This document shows, in pieces, positions 1 to 8,346 of a stretch of 64,000 bases of DNA (position 1 is its first letter; each line of letters opens with the position of its first letter). Below the pieces are notes generated by a model, which was not told the origin of the DNA, did no database searches, and saw only the letters and a list, made by a program, of their open reading frames with translations. This stretch comes from Halochromatium sp. (GTDB lineage: Bacteria > Pseudomonadota > Gammaproteobacteria > Chromatiales > Chromatiaceae). A program made the position numbers and the translations under genes. The DNA lies in NCBI GenBank assembly GCA_010912705.1, contig POWB01000006.1:85854-149853 (forward strand). The letters run 5' to 3'.

Positions 1-1729
1 CATCGACGCCCTCCCAGAAGCTCGAGGTGCCGAGCAGCACGGCGTTGCCGAACTGGCGGAAGCGCTCGATCAGCTCGGCGCGCGGCGCGCTACCCTGGAC
101 CAGCAGCGGGTAGTCGAGGCTCGATTCGAGCTGGGCAGCGGCCTCACGCAGCGCACGATGGCTGGTGAAGAGCAGGAAGGCGCGGCCTTGGCTGAGTCTG
201 AGCACCGCGTGGGCGACTTCGATGACCTGCGCCGTATAGCCGGGATGGGATGGCTCGGCCATCCCCGGCGGACAATAGAGGAGGGCTTGCTGCGCGTAAT
301 CGAAGGGACTGTCCCATTGCGCAGTCACGGCGTCCTCGCAGCCGACGCGGCTGGCGAAATGCGTGAACGAGTGGCCGACCGCGAGCGTCGCCGAGGTGAA
401 GACCCAGGCCGCTTGCTGCCGACGACGTTGCTCGCGGAACACCTCTGAGACATCCAGCGGGGTCTGATGGAGGCGGAAGCTGCGTCCCTGCAGGTCGAAC
501 CAGCGCACCCGGTTTGGCTCGCTGCCGTGCTCTGACGCTGGCTCATCGGCGAGCAGTCGCTCAAGCCGGGCGCGCATCGCTGTCACCCGTGCGGCTGCTT
601 GCTCGAGCCCGCGTGAGCGATCGGCAATCGGCTCTAGCGTCGCGGCGAGCACCTCCAGCGCCTCCCCGAGACCGTCTAGCGCGACTTGCACGCGCTGCGC
701 CTCGGCGATCTGCTGCCAGGGGCCGCGGCGGTCTTCATAGCCTAGGTCTTGGCTCAGACTGAGGCGCAGCTCGGCCACGGCTTGCTGCAGTGCGTTGCAG
801 GCGATCGGTAGCTCCGGGACATCGCCGGCCTCGCGCCGATCGCTGGCGGCGACGTCGCGCGCGAGCTCGATGAGCTGACGGGCGCTGATCGAGATGCCGA
901 AGAAGCTGGCGGCGACCTCGGGCAGTTGATGCGCTTCATCGATGATGAAGACATCGGCGGCGGGCAAGACTTCGCCAAAGCCTTCATCACGCAGTGCCAG
1001 ATCGGCGCAGAGTAGATGATGATTGACGACGACGATCTCGGCTGCCTGCGCACGGCGGCGCGCCTCGAGCAGATGGCAATCGTTGAACAGCGGACAGCCC
1101 TGGCCCAGACAATTATCGGCGGTGGAGGTCACAACGGGCCAGACCGGGTCGTTTTCTGGGATCGGTAGCTCGGCAATGTCGCCCTGCAGGGTATGGCTGC
1201 TCCAGTCACGCACCTGTTGCAGATGCGTCCTGACCTCCTGGCGGTAGCCTGTCGGCTCCTCGATGGCCAGCTCCAGCCGGTAGCGACAGAGATAATTGGC
1301 GCGTCCCTTCAACAGTGCGATCTCGACCGGCGCGCCAAGGGCCTCGCGAATCAAGGGGATGTCGCGCTGGAACAGCTGATCCTGCAGGTTACGGGTGCCG
1401 GTGGAGATGACTGTCTTGCGCCCGCTCAGCAGGGCCGGCAGCAGGTAGGCGAAGGTCTTGCCCGTGCCAGTGCCGGCCTCACAGATCAGCGCGCCGCCGG
1501 TCTCCAGGATTGCAGCGACCCGCTCTGCCATCGCCTGCTGCTGCGGACGGGGATGAAACTGCTCTAATCGCCCAGCGAGTGGCCCTTCAGCCGCGAGCGC
1601 TAGCATGACGGCCTGCTGGATCGAATGGGCGAGCGGCGCTGGCGCCTGATCAGCTGGCGCCTGATCAGCCGGTACCTGCTTGACTGCCCCTGTCGCCTTG
1701 GATCTGGATTGGCCACGCATTGGATGCAT
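1..1729 (-). CDS. yoaA: ATP-dependent DNA helicase, DinG/YoaA (XPD-like) family, 3' end outside window
   Basis: Superfamily 2 iron-sulfur DNA helicase that unwinds damaged or structured DNA. Translating the minus strand gives a Walker A (CEAGTGTGKT) near residue 80, a cysteine group typical of the Fe-S domain (CLGQGCPLFNDC), and the Walker B box FIIDEAHQLPE. At the window edge lies LLGTSSFWEGVD, which matches helicase motif VI-region sequence of this family. The reading frame is open to base 1, so the C-terminus is missing. ATG at 1729 is one candidate start; an in-frame GTG at 1762 sits against the stop of the upstream lipoprotein gene and has a weak GGTGG ahead of it, so translation may begin there. 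A 15-bp tandem duplication lies in the N-terminal region. YoaA and DinG are hard to separate without the C-terminus; the family call is secure. Confidence 0.9.
   Translation of the reverse strand, partial: MHPMRGQSRSKATGAVKQVPADQAPADQAPAPLAHSIQQAVMLALAAEGPLAGRLEQFHPRPQQQAMAERVAAILETGGALICEAGTGTGKTFAYLLPALLSGRKTVISTGTRNLQDQLFQRDIPLIREALGAPVEIALLKGRANYLCRYRLELAIEEPTGYRQEVRTHLQQVRDWSSHTLQGDIAELPIPENDPVWPVVTSTADNCLGQGCPLFNDCHLLEARRRAQAAEIVVVNHHLLCADLALRDEGFGEVLPAADVFIIDEAHQLPEVAASFFGISISARQLIELARDVAASDRREAGDVPELPIACNALQQAVAELRLSLSQDLGYEDRRGPWQQIAEAQRVQVALDGLGEALEVLAATLEPIADRSRGLEQAAARVTAMRARLERLLADEPASEHGSEPNRVRWFDLQGRSFRLHQTPLDVSEVFREQRRRQQAAWVFTSATLAVGHSFTHFASRVGCEDAVTAQWDSPFDYAQQALLYCPPGMAEPSHPGYTAQVIEVAHAVLRLSQGRAFLLFTSHRALREAAAQLESSLDYPLLVQGSAPRAELIERFRQFGNAVLLGTSSFWEGVD
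1640..1669. repeat. 15-bp tandem duplication inside the helicase gene
   Basis: The 15-base unit TGGCGCCTGATCAGC occurs twice back to back (1640-1654 and 1655-1669). On the minus strand it encodes two copies of A-D-Q-A-P in the poorly conserved N-terminal extension, so the reading frame is kept. Confidence 0.9.
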
Positions 1730-1763
1730 CAGATGCCCGAAGTCAGGCGGTTGTTGCTGCACA

Positions 1764-2675
1764 TTAGCCACCGGAGGCCTTGCGCTCGGCCTCGACCGCG
1801 CCTTCGATGTCGCCGGATTGGCGCCGAGCAGTGGCGATGATCTCCCAGTTATTGGTCTTCAACGCCGGCTCATCGCCAGTGAGTGCGTTCGAGCGGGTGG
1901 CCAGCTTGGCCGCAGAATCGCTCATGCCCTGCTCTAAGCGTACCCGTGCGAGTCGGTTCCAGAGGTAGGCCTCTTGCGGTTGGATGCGCAGCGCGCGCTC
2001 CAGGGTAGCTGCGGCGCCGCCGGCATCACCAGACTGGCGCTGCTGCTCGGCGCGTTGAGCGAGCGATGCAACTGCGGGCGGCATGTCGTTTGGCGCCAGC
2101 CCTGGTGCCTGTGATGGGACGCTGGCCACCTCTGGTGCCGGTGGGGCGGCAGGCTCAGGTTGTGCCGCGGACGCTGGCTCTGGGGCAGAGGCCGGCGCGG
2201 GCTCCCGTGGCGGTTGCGCGGTCGTTGCTGTCGCCCCAGACTGCGCCGTCTGGGTTGCTGTTGCGCTGGGCTGAGAGACCTTTGGCTGGCTGCTGCTCTG
2301 CGCTGCTGGTCTGCTCGCCGAGCTGGTCGGCTGTGCAGGAGGATTGGTCTGAGCCGTCGCGGGCGTTTGCCGGTCGGTTGTCGGTTTGGCAGCAGCAGGC
2401 GCTGAGGTTGCCGCCGCCGGCGTCTCCGTCTGCTTAGGCTCAGCGGGGGTATCGGTGATCGATTCTGGTGGTGTGTAGGCGTAGACGCGGGTTGGTGCCG
2501 GGGCTGCGGGCTGCTGCGGCTTGGGCTTGGCTGGTGCTGGTGGCGGCTTAGGCTGGGTCTCTGGCTGCCGGTCTTGCACGTCGACGATGGGAGCTGGTGG
2601 TCCGCTGCGCTCCATCGAGGCGCAACCGGTTAGCACGAGCGGGAGGAGCGTCAGCAAGGTCAGGTGTCTGGACAT
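1764..2675 (-). CDS. lpoP: TPR lipoprotein, LpoP-like activator of PBP1B
   Basis: A 303-residue outer-membrane lipoprotein. The N-terminus is a lipoprotein signal ending in LTGC (Cys near residue 18). About 180 residues rich in Pro, Ala, Thr, Ser and Gln follow, suited to span the periplasm. The last 100 residues form a small TPR domain (LERALRIQPQEAYLWNRLAR and following). It starts 2 bases after the stop of mrcB, so the two genes are co-transcribed and probably coupled. In Pseudomonas aeruginosa the TPR lipoprotein LpoP, encoded beside ponB, activates PBP1b; the same architecture and neighbourhood support that role here. Family similarity is by architecture and context, not alignment, so it could be a generic TPR lipoprotein. 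Confidence 0.8.
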   Translation of the reverse strand: MSRHLTLLTLLPLVLTGCASMERSGPPAPIVDVQDRQPETQPKPPPAPAKPKPQQPAAPAPTRVYAYTPPESITDTPAEPKQTETPAAATSAPAAAKPTTDRQTPATAQTNPPAQPTSSASRPAAQSSSQPKVSQPSATATQTAQSGATATTAQPPREPAPASAPEPASAAQPEPAAPPAPEVASVPSQAPGLAPNDMPPAVASLAQRAEQQRQSGDAGGAAATLERALRIQPQEAYLWNRLARVRLEQGMSDSAAKLATRSNALTGDEPALKTNNWEIIATARRQSGDIEGAVEAERKASGG

Positions 2676-2677
2676 GG

Positions 2678-5107
2678 TCAGTTGTCGTAGAAATTGCTCA
2701 TAAAGGGATTGGTATTGCGTGGCTCGTTGCGCTCGCGGCGGACCGGGGTAGGCTCAGGCTCGGGCTCGGGCTGACCCTGTGCCAGTTGCGGCTCGGGCTC
2801 AGCACGGCGCCTTGGTGCCGATTGGCTGCCACCCCCGCTACCCCCGCCACCCCTGCTGCCACCGCAGTTGCCGGCATGGCCGCGACTGAAGGGGATGCCG
2901 CTGCTGCCGCAGGCGCTGGCGATCTCGATGCTATCCGGGACTGCGTCGCTGAGCGGCTCGCTGCTGATCTCGGCCATGATGTCGCCCCAGACGCGTAAGG
3001 CTCCACTCGAGCCGCTCAGGCCCATCGGTTTGTTATCGTCGCGTCCGACCCAAACCACGAGCACGCGATCGCCGCTGAAGCCGGCGAACCAACTGTCGCG
3101 CATATCGTTGGTGGTGCCGGTCTTGCCGGCAACAGTCATGCCCTCGGGTAAGCGCTGCTTGAGCCAGGTCGCGGTGCCTTGCTCGACCACCTTGCGCATC
3201 GCCCATTGGGTCAAGTAGGCGGTGTCGCTGCCGACCACTGGCTCAACCGCCAGCGGATAGCGATTCAGCGGCTGGCCGGCGGCGTTGAGGACCTCGCGAA
3301 TGGCGCGCAGCGGGGCGCGAAAGCCACCGGCGGCGATGGTTTGATACACCTGTGCGAGCTCGATCGGGGGCAGCGAGGCCGAGCCGAGCAGCATGGCCGG
3401 TACCTGACTGACCGGGCGCACCGCGCCAAGCTTTCGGAGCATCTCCGCGACCTCAGTCACGCCTAACTGGAGTCCGAGGTTCACGGCGGCGAGGTTGTAG
3501 GATTTGGCGAGTGCCCGATACAGCGGCACGCTGCCATGGGTGCGGTGGTCGTAGTTCTTCGGGCTCCAAAGCTGGCCGCCGACGCGGAGGTTGATCGGCC
3601 GGTCAGCGATGGGCGAGACCAGTGAGTAGCGCTCAGGCTGGGCTAAGGCGGTGAGATAGATGACCGGTTTGATCGCCGAGCCGATCGAGCGCACGGCATC
3701 CAGCGCGCGATTGAAGCCGGCGTAATCGGTATCGCGTCCCCCGACGATTGCCAGCACCTCGCCTTGCGCGACCGAGGTGACCACCGCTGCGGCCTCGAGG
3801 GTACCGGCTGGTAGTCGCCGCTGCTTATCCAGCTTTGGCATGCGCTCGGCGATGGCGGCCTCAGTCTGGCTCTGAATCAATGGGTCCAGGGTGGTGAAGA
3901 TACGCAGCCCCTCGGAGCGCAGATCCGTTTCGCGATAGTCGCGTTGCAGCTGGCGGCGCACGAGCTGAATGAAGGCCGGGTACTCACCAGCTGGCTTGGC
4001 GCCGCCATCCTTGATGCCGAGCGGGGCCTGCTTGGCTGCCTCGGCCTCCTCGGCGCTGATCACCTGGTGGAAGGCCATCAGGTCGATGACCAGGTTACGA
4101 CGCTCGGTCGCCTTCTCTGGATTGCGACGCGGGTTGTATTCGCCCGGACCCTTGAGAATCCCAACCAGCAACGCGGTCTGTGGTATGTCTAGCTCATCAA
4201 GATCACGGTCAAAATAGAACCGACTGGCAAGCCCAAAGCCGTGGATGGCGCGGCTTCCATCTTGACCGAGATAAACTTCATTCGCGTAGGCGGTGAGGAT
4301 CTCTTCTTTCGAGTAGCGTTGGTCGAGCAGCACCGCCATATAGGCCTCCTTGGCCTTGCGCTCGAGCGTGCGGTCTTGGGTGAGATAGAAATTCTTCACC
4401 AGCTGCTGGGTCAGGGTACTCGCACCCTGCACCGTGCGACCGGCCATCAGGTTCTCGTAGGCAGCGCGGATGATGCCCTTGGGGTCGATGCCCTGATGTT
4501 GGTAGTAGCTGCGGTCCTCAACCGCGAGCAGGGTCTTGACCAAGAGCGGCGGCAGCTGCTCGCGGCGCAGTAGCACCCGGTCTTCGTTGTGCGTCGGGTA
4601 GATGCTGGCGATCAGCGCGGGATCGAGCCGTACCAGCGCGAGGTCGCGGCCATGCGTGCCGGAGCGCATGTCGGTGATGACAGCATCGGCGATCTGTACC
4701 TCGACCAAGCGCTCGGCCTCGGCGCCGTCCCAAAAGCGGAATGGACGGGTGCGAATCCGCACAGAGTCGGCGTCAACATAAAAGCTACCGGCGCGCTCGA
4801 GCGCGCTGCTGCGGCGGTACTTGAGTCGCTCAAGCTCGCCGACGAGCGCCTCTTGGGTGATCGGGCGCCCGACATAGAGCTCCAGCGGGCGCGCATAGAC
4901 CCGGGCTGGCAGCGCCCAGCGTTTGCCCTCAAACTTCTCCCGCACGATCTTGTCAAGCTGCACGCCATAGAGCCCGAGCGCCAAAGCGCCCGCCATCAGT
5001 GCGAGCAGGAGAGAGCTTAAGAAGAAGGTCCAGAGGCCGAGTCCAGGGCGGCGACGGCCTGGTCGAGCGCGCTTGGGTGAGGGGGCAGTGATCTTGGCTT
5101 TGGCCAC
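2678..5107 (-). CDS. mrcB: penicillin-binding protein 1B (bifunctional class A PBP)
   Basis: Inner-membrane peptidoglycan synthase of 809 residues that polymerises glycan strands and cross-links peptides. After a basic cytoplasmic tail there is one membrane segment (about residues 27-50), then a UB2H-like region with YARPLELYVGRPI. The glycosyltransferase domain carries the catalytic-Glu box AVEDRSYYQHQGIDP. The transpeptidase has SIGSAIKP (SxxK), SYN (SxN) and KTGTTND (KTG). The C-terminal 65 residues are low-complexity: Gly/Ser-rich, then Glu-Pro repeats. It leads a two-gene operon with the LpoP-like lipoprotein just downstream. The roughly 230-base gap upstream probably holds the promoter. 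Confidence 0.97.
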   Translation of the reverse strand: MAKAKITAPSPKRARPGRRRPGLGLWTFFLSSLLLALMAGALALGLYGVQLDKIVREKFEGKRWALPARVYARPLELYVGRPITQEALVGELERLKYRRSSALERAGSFYVDADSVRIRTRPFRFWDGAEAERLVEVQIADAVITDMRSGTHGRDLALVRLDPALIASIYPTHNEDRVLLRREQLPPLLVKTLLAVEDRSYYQHQGIDPKGIIRAAYENLMAGRTVQGASTLTQQLVKNFYLTQDRTLERKAKEAYMAVLLDQRYSKEEILTAYANEVYLGQDGSRAIHGFGLASRFYFDRDLDELDIPQTALLVGILKGPGEYNPRRNPEKATERRNLVIDLMAFHQVISAEEAEAAKQAPLGIKDGGAKPAGEYPAFIQLVRRQLQRDYRETDLRSEGLRIFTTLDPLIQSQTEAAIAERMPKLDKQRRLPAGTLEAAAVVTSVAQGEVLAIVGGRDTDYAGFNRALDAVRSIGSAIKPVIYLTALAQPERYSLVSPIADRPINLRVGGQLWSPKNYDHRTHGSVPLYRALAKSYNLAAVNLGLQLGVTEVAEMLRKLGAVRPVSQVPAMLLGSASLPPIELAQVYQTIAAGGFRAPLRAIREVLNAAGQPLNRYPLAVEPVVGSDTAYLTQWAMRKVVEQGTATWLKQRLPEGMTVAGKTGTTNDMRDSWFAGFSGDRVLVVWVGRDDNKPMGLSGSSGALRVWGDIMAEISSEPLSDAVPDSIEIASACGSSGIPFSRGHAGNCGGSRGGGGSGGGSQSAPRRRAEPEPQLAQGQPEPEPEPTPVRRERNEPRNTNPFMSNFYDN

Positions 5108-5339
5108 TAAGTGTATTTCCTGAAGGGGCTCTTTGCGTCTGCGGTCGCGTTTTGAATAGTCTGATCAGATCCTTCCGGCAGGCAGAATCAGCGAACAATC
5201 ATCCCATTGCAGGCGTTGGGTCACAAGCGCAGCCATGCTGGCGTCTGCCCGCAGGGCAGCCTTGCTGCGGACCCGACCGCAGCTTGTGCTGCTGCTCGCG
5301 TCCTTGTCCCTGCGGCAGATCCTGCTGGGTCCTGGGCTC

Positions 5340-6155
5340 TCACTGCTTGATCCCAATGCCGCGTCGTAACAGGCTCAGGCTGTAGTAGCCGAGCGCCGCG
5401 ATGAAGAGGACGATGATGAAGAAGGCGAAGTTGAGCGGGATGTCGCTGACCCCGAGCAGCCCATAGCGAAAGGCGTTGATCATATAAAGAATCGGATTCG
5501 CCAACGACAGGGTCTGCCAAGGCTGCGGCAGCAGATCGATCGAATAGAAGACGCCACCCAGATAGGTCAGGGGCGCGAGTACAAAGGTCGGCACGATCGA
5601 GATGTCGTCGAAGCTGTTGGCGTAGACCGCGTTGATGAAGCCACCCAGCGCGAACAGGATGGCCGTGAGTAGTAGGATCAAGAGGGTCACCCCGACATCG
5701 TGGATACTGAAGCTGGTGAAGAGCGCGGCGACGATCATCACCACAATGCCGACCGTGAGCCCGCGCGCCACGCCGCCGGCCACATAGCCAGCAAGGATGA
5801 TCCAGTTCGGCGCTGGCGAGACCAGCAGCTCCTCGATATAACGCGAGAACTTGCTGCTGTAGAACGAGGAGACGACGTTGCTGTAGGCGTTGGTGATGAC
5901 TGCCATCAGTACCAGACCTGGCACGATGAAGTCGATATAGGGGAGGCCCTCCATCGGGCCAATGCGATCGCCGATCAGGCGCCCGAAGATGACGAAGTAG
6001 AGCGTGGTGGTGATCGCCGAGGGCAGGATGGTCTGCACCCAGATGCGCGAAAAGCGCGTCACCTCCTTGCTGAAGAGGGTGCTGAAGGTGATCAGGTAGC
6101 GACGCCAGCGGTTGCGGTCGATGAGTGGGCCTCGGTCGTGGATGCCTTGGCTCAT
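5340..6155 (-). CDS. yadH: ABC-2 type transporter permease, YadH family
   Basis: Membrane subunit (271 residues) of an ABC exporter. It shows about six hydrophobic segments, with the ABC-2 pattern of a short cytoplasmic N-terminus (FSKEVTRFSRIWVQ) followed by TM helices. The signature-like GGVFYSIDLLPQPWQTLS lies before the last helices. Its start codon overlaps the stop of the ATPase gene by 4 bases (ATGA), so the two are one transport unit. The substrate is not evident; E. coli YadGH-type exporters are poorly characterised. Confidence 0.9.
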   Translation of the reverse strand: MSQGIHDRGPLIDRNRWRRYLITFSTLFSKEVTRFSRIWVQTILPSAITTTLYFVIFGRLIGDRIGPMEGLPYIDFIVPGLVLMAVITNAYSNVVSSFYSSKFSRYIEELLVSPAPNWIILAGYVAGGVARGLTVGIVVMIVAALFTSFSIHDVGVTLLILLLTAILFALGGFINAVYANSFDDISIVPTFVLAPLTYLGGVFYSIDLLPQPWQTLSLANPILYMINAFRYGLLGVSDIPLNFAFFIIVLFIAALGYYSLSLLRRGIGIKQ

Positions 6156-7078
6156 GCCGTTACCTCGCGGCCTGCCTCAACGCGATCGAGGAAGAGCTTT
6201 TCGAGCCGGTTTTGCTTGTTACGCAGGCTCAAGACCTCGATGCCGTTGCGCGAGAGCGCCTCGAACAGGCCGTTGATGGTTTGCTCGCGGCTGATCTGCA
6301 CCTCAAGGGTGCTCTCGTCGATCTGCTCGAGCACGAAGCCGCCGAGCTGTGGAAGCTCGCGCAGGCGTCCTTTCAGATTGAGCACAAAGGTCTCGGTATC
6401 GAGCTCACTGAGCAGGGTGGCGATATCGGTGCGGGATTGAATCTGCCCATGGTCGATGATGGCAATGTGGCGGCAGAGGCTCTCGGCCTCTTCCAGATAA
6501 TGGGTGGTGAGGATGATGGTGGTGCCCTCGGCGTTGATCTCGCGCATGAAGCCCCACATCGAGCGGCGGATCTCGATGTCGACCCCGGCGGTGGGCTCAT
6601 CGAGGATCACCAGCCGTGGCCGCTGGACGAGCGCACGGGCGATCATCAGGCGTCGTTTCATGCCGCCTGAGAGGCGGCGCATCTCGGACTCACGTCGGTC
6701 CCAGAGGTCGAGCTTGCGCAGCAACATCTCGGCGCGGCTGCGGGCCTCCCTGCGGGGCACGCCGAAGTAGCCGGCCTGATTCAGCACCACCTCGATCACC
6801 GGCAGAAAGAGATTAAAGTTAAACTCCTGCGGGACGACGCCGATGTTGGCGCGCACTGCCTCGGGCTCGCGGTCGAGGTCGTGGCCGAAGACCTCGACAC
6901 GGCCGCTGCTCTTGCGCACCAGCGAGGTGACGATGCCGATCAGCGTCGATTTGCCGGCGCCATTGGGGCCAAGCAGCGCGAAGAAGTCGCCGGCATCGAC
7001 GGTCAGATCGACGTCCTTCAGGGCCTGCAGGCCGTTGGCATAGGTCTTACTGAGCTGATGGACGCTGAGTGCGGACAT
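6152..7078 (-). CDS. yadG: ABC transporter ATP-binding protein, YadG family
   Basis: Cytoplasmic ATPase (308 residues) that powers the adjacent permease. Visible motifs are Walker A GPNGAGKST, the Q-loop in VVPQEF, signature LSGGMKRR, Walker B LVILDEPTAGVD and the H-loop TTHYLEE. The frame stays open to 7189, but the family begins at MSALSVHQLSKTY, so ATG at 7078 is chosen. A divergent gene starts about 90 bases upstream, so this gap must hold both promoters. Confidence 0.93.
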   Translation of the reverse strand: MSALSVHQLSKTYANGLQALKDVDLTVDAGDFFALLGPNGAGKSTLIGIVTSLVRKSSGRVEVFGHDLDREPEAVRANIGVVPQEFNFNLFLPVIEVVLNQAGYFGVPRREARSRAEMLLRKLDLWDRRESEMRRLSGGMKRRLMIARALVQRPRLVILDEPTAGVDIEIRRSMWGFMREINAEGTTIILTTHYLEEAESLCRHIAIIDHGQIQSRTDIATLLSELDTETFVLNLKGRLRELPQLGGFVLEQIDESTLEVQISREQTINGLFEALSRNGIEVLSLRNKQNRLEKLFLDRVEAGREVTA

Positions 7079-7167
7079 ACGATGGATGGAGCTTGCAAAG
7101 CCGACTACGCTAGCACGTTCAGTCTGGCTTTTGGCAATTGCCACTGCTTCAGCTGAAGACAGAACAG

Positions 7168-7671
7168 ATGCGACAAACAGAACAAGCAATGCTACGGTAT
7201 CGTGATTGTCAGCAAGAGATCGATGCTCTGCTGCGTCGATTCAAGCCATTACGCCCGATCCAGGTCGCGCCTGGCGAGCGCATTCCAGGGTCCTTCTGGG
7301 GTGACCCTGAAGCTGGCCTGATTGGCGCAGCGATCTATCTGCGCGACGATACCCCAGTGCACTCGGCGCTGCATGAGGCAGGTCACTTCGTCTGTATGGA
7401 TGCCGCGCGCCGTGCGGTCTTGCATACCAACGCCGGCGGTGATGATGCCGAGGAAGATGCCGTCTGCTATCTCCAGGTGCTGATGGCCGAGCAGCTCTCG
7501 GTGGTGGGGATGCGGCGTCTGTTTACTGACATGGACGCCTGGGGCTACAGTTTCCGGCTTGGCAGTGCCGCGGCCTGGTTCGAGCAAGATGCGGATGAGG
7601 CTCGCGACTGGCTGTTGTGGCATCAGCTAATCGATGGTGAGGGTTGTCCGACTTGGCGGCTCCGTTGTTAA
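7168..7671 (+). CDS. small HEXXH-containing protein, possible zinc metallopeptidase
   Basis: A soluble protein of 167 residues with no signal peptide. It contains HEAGH (HEXXH zinc motif) in SALHEAGHFVCMD, and an acidic stretch further on (DDAEEDAVCYLQ) that could supply a third ligand Glu. This arrangement is like gluzincin-type peptidases, but the protein is short and I do not recognise the family. ATG at 7168 is chosen; a TTG at 7138 in the same frame would overlap the presumed divergent promoter region. The stop codon lies inside a 12-bp tandem repeat. A peptidase function is inferred from the motif alone. Confidence 0.7.
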   Translation: MRQTEQAMLRYRDCQQEIDALLRRFKPLRPIQVAPGERIPGSFWGDPEAGLIGAAIYLRDDTPVHSALHEAGHFVCMDAARRAVLHTNAGGDDAEEDAVCYLQVLMAEQLSVVGMRRLFTDMDAWGYSFRLGSAAAWFEQDADEARDWLLWHQLIDGEGCPTWRLRC

Positions 7672-7703
7672 GCCGCCAATTAAGCCGCCAATTAAGCCGC
7701 CAA
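7668..7703. repeat. three perfect 12-bp tandem repeats
   Basis: The unit TTAAGCCGCCAA is repeated exactly three times (7668-7679, 7680-7691, 7692-7703). The first copy contains the TAA stop of the upstream HEXXH gene; the others lie in the short gap before the Hsp20-like gene. Confidence 0.95.
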
Positions 7704-7758
7704 GCATCTGCCGAACCTCGTGCTATTTTCTTCCGCTCGCACCCTGAGGATTGATCCG

Positions 7759-8313
7759 ATGACAGCATCGTTGACGAACGCTTTGACGAACGCTTTGACA
7801 ACCCGCTTCTTGTCCAAACAATTCACGGCTGCCGCGCTTGGCATCGGCTTGACGATGGCCGCGTTCAGCGCCGCTGCCCAGCCCGCTCAAGGCTTTGTCA
7901 ATGGGCCGCCCCTGCCTCTGCCGCCGCTGACAACTGCGCCAAGTGCTGATCCGATGCGCATCCCTAGTGCCGCACAGCGCTGGGGGACTAGCCAGGTGCG
8001 GATCATGCAGGAGCAGACAGAAGACGCCTACCTCCTGATCATCGATCTGAATGGGCTCAACCCCGAGTATGTGCAGGTGCGACCCTATGGGCGCAGTCTG
8101 CTAGTGCGCACGCGCCAGGATACGCGCACCCGCCGCTCGGAGACCTTCAGCGATGGCCACGGCTATCGCGAGAGCTATCGCGTCTCGACCGGCAGCAGCA
8201 CGCGCCGGCTGCCGGTGCCACCCGATGGTGATCTTGCCCGCCTCAGCCGCGAGGACAGTGCCGAGCAGGTGCGCATCCTGATCCCGCGCCGTCCCATGCC
8301 GGGCTGGCGTTGA
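7759..8313 (+). CDS. secreted Hsp20/alpha-crystallin-like protein
   Basis: A 184-residue exported protein. The start ATG at 7759 has GAGGA a few bases upstream. A hydrophobic segment (about residues 20-37) ending in SAAAQPA looks like a cleavable signal peptide. The mature part resembles the beta-sandwich of small heat-shock proteins: a strand with YLLIIDLNGLNPEYVQV, then GRSLLVRTRQD and a later IRRL/VPP-like edge (RRLPVPPDGD). Exported Hsp20-fold proteins are found in several gammaproteobacteria, but their clients are unknown. The N-terminus holds a 12-bp duplication coding for L-T-N-A. The function as a periplasmic chaperone is inference. Confidence 0.7.
   Translation: MTASLTNALTNALTTRFLSKQFTAAALGIGLTMAAFSAAAQPAQGFVNGPPLPLPPLTTAPSADPMRIPSAAQRWGTSQVRIMQEQTEDAYLLIIDLNGLNPEYVQVRPYGRSLLVRTRQDTRTRRSETFSDGHGYRESYRVSTGSSTRRLPVPPDGDLARLSREDSAEQVRILIPRRPMPGWR
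7771..7794. repeat. 12-bp tandem duplication in the Hsp20-like gene
   Basis: TTGACGAACGCT occurs twice in tandem (7771-7782 and 7783-7794), followed by half a unit. It encodes the repeated L-T-N-A just after the start codon, before the signal-peptide core. Confidence 0.95.
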
Positions 8314-8346
8314 GCAATCGATGCCTGAAGGGATGGTGCTTCGGTA

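Noticed and set aside
5700..6440. 246-codon plus-strand frame opposite the ABC genes
   Set aside because: Lies over the coding strand of the permease and ATPase with no recognisable features.
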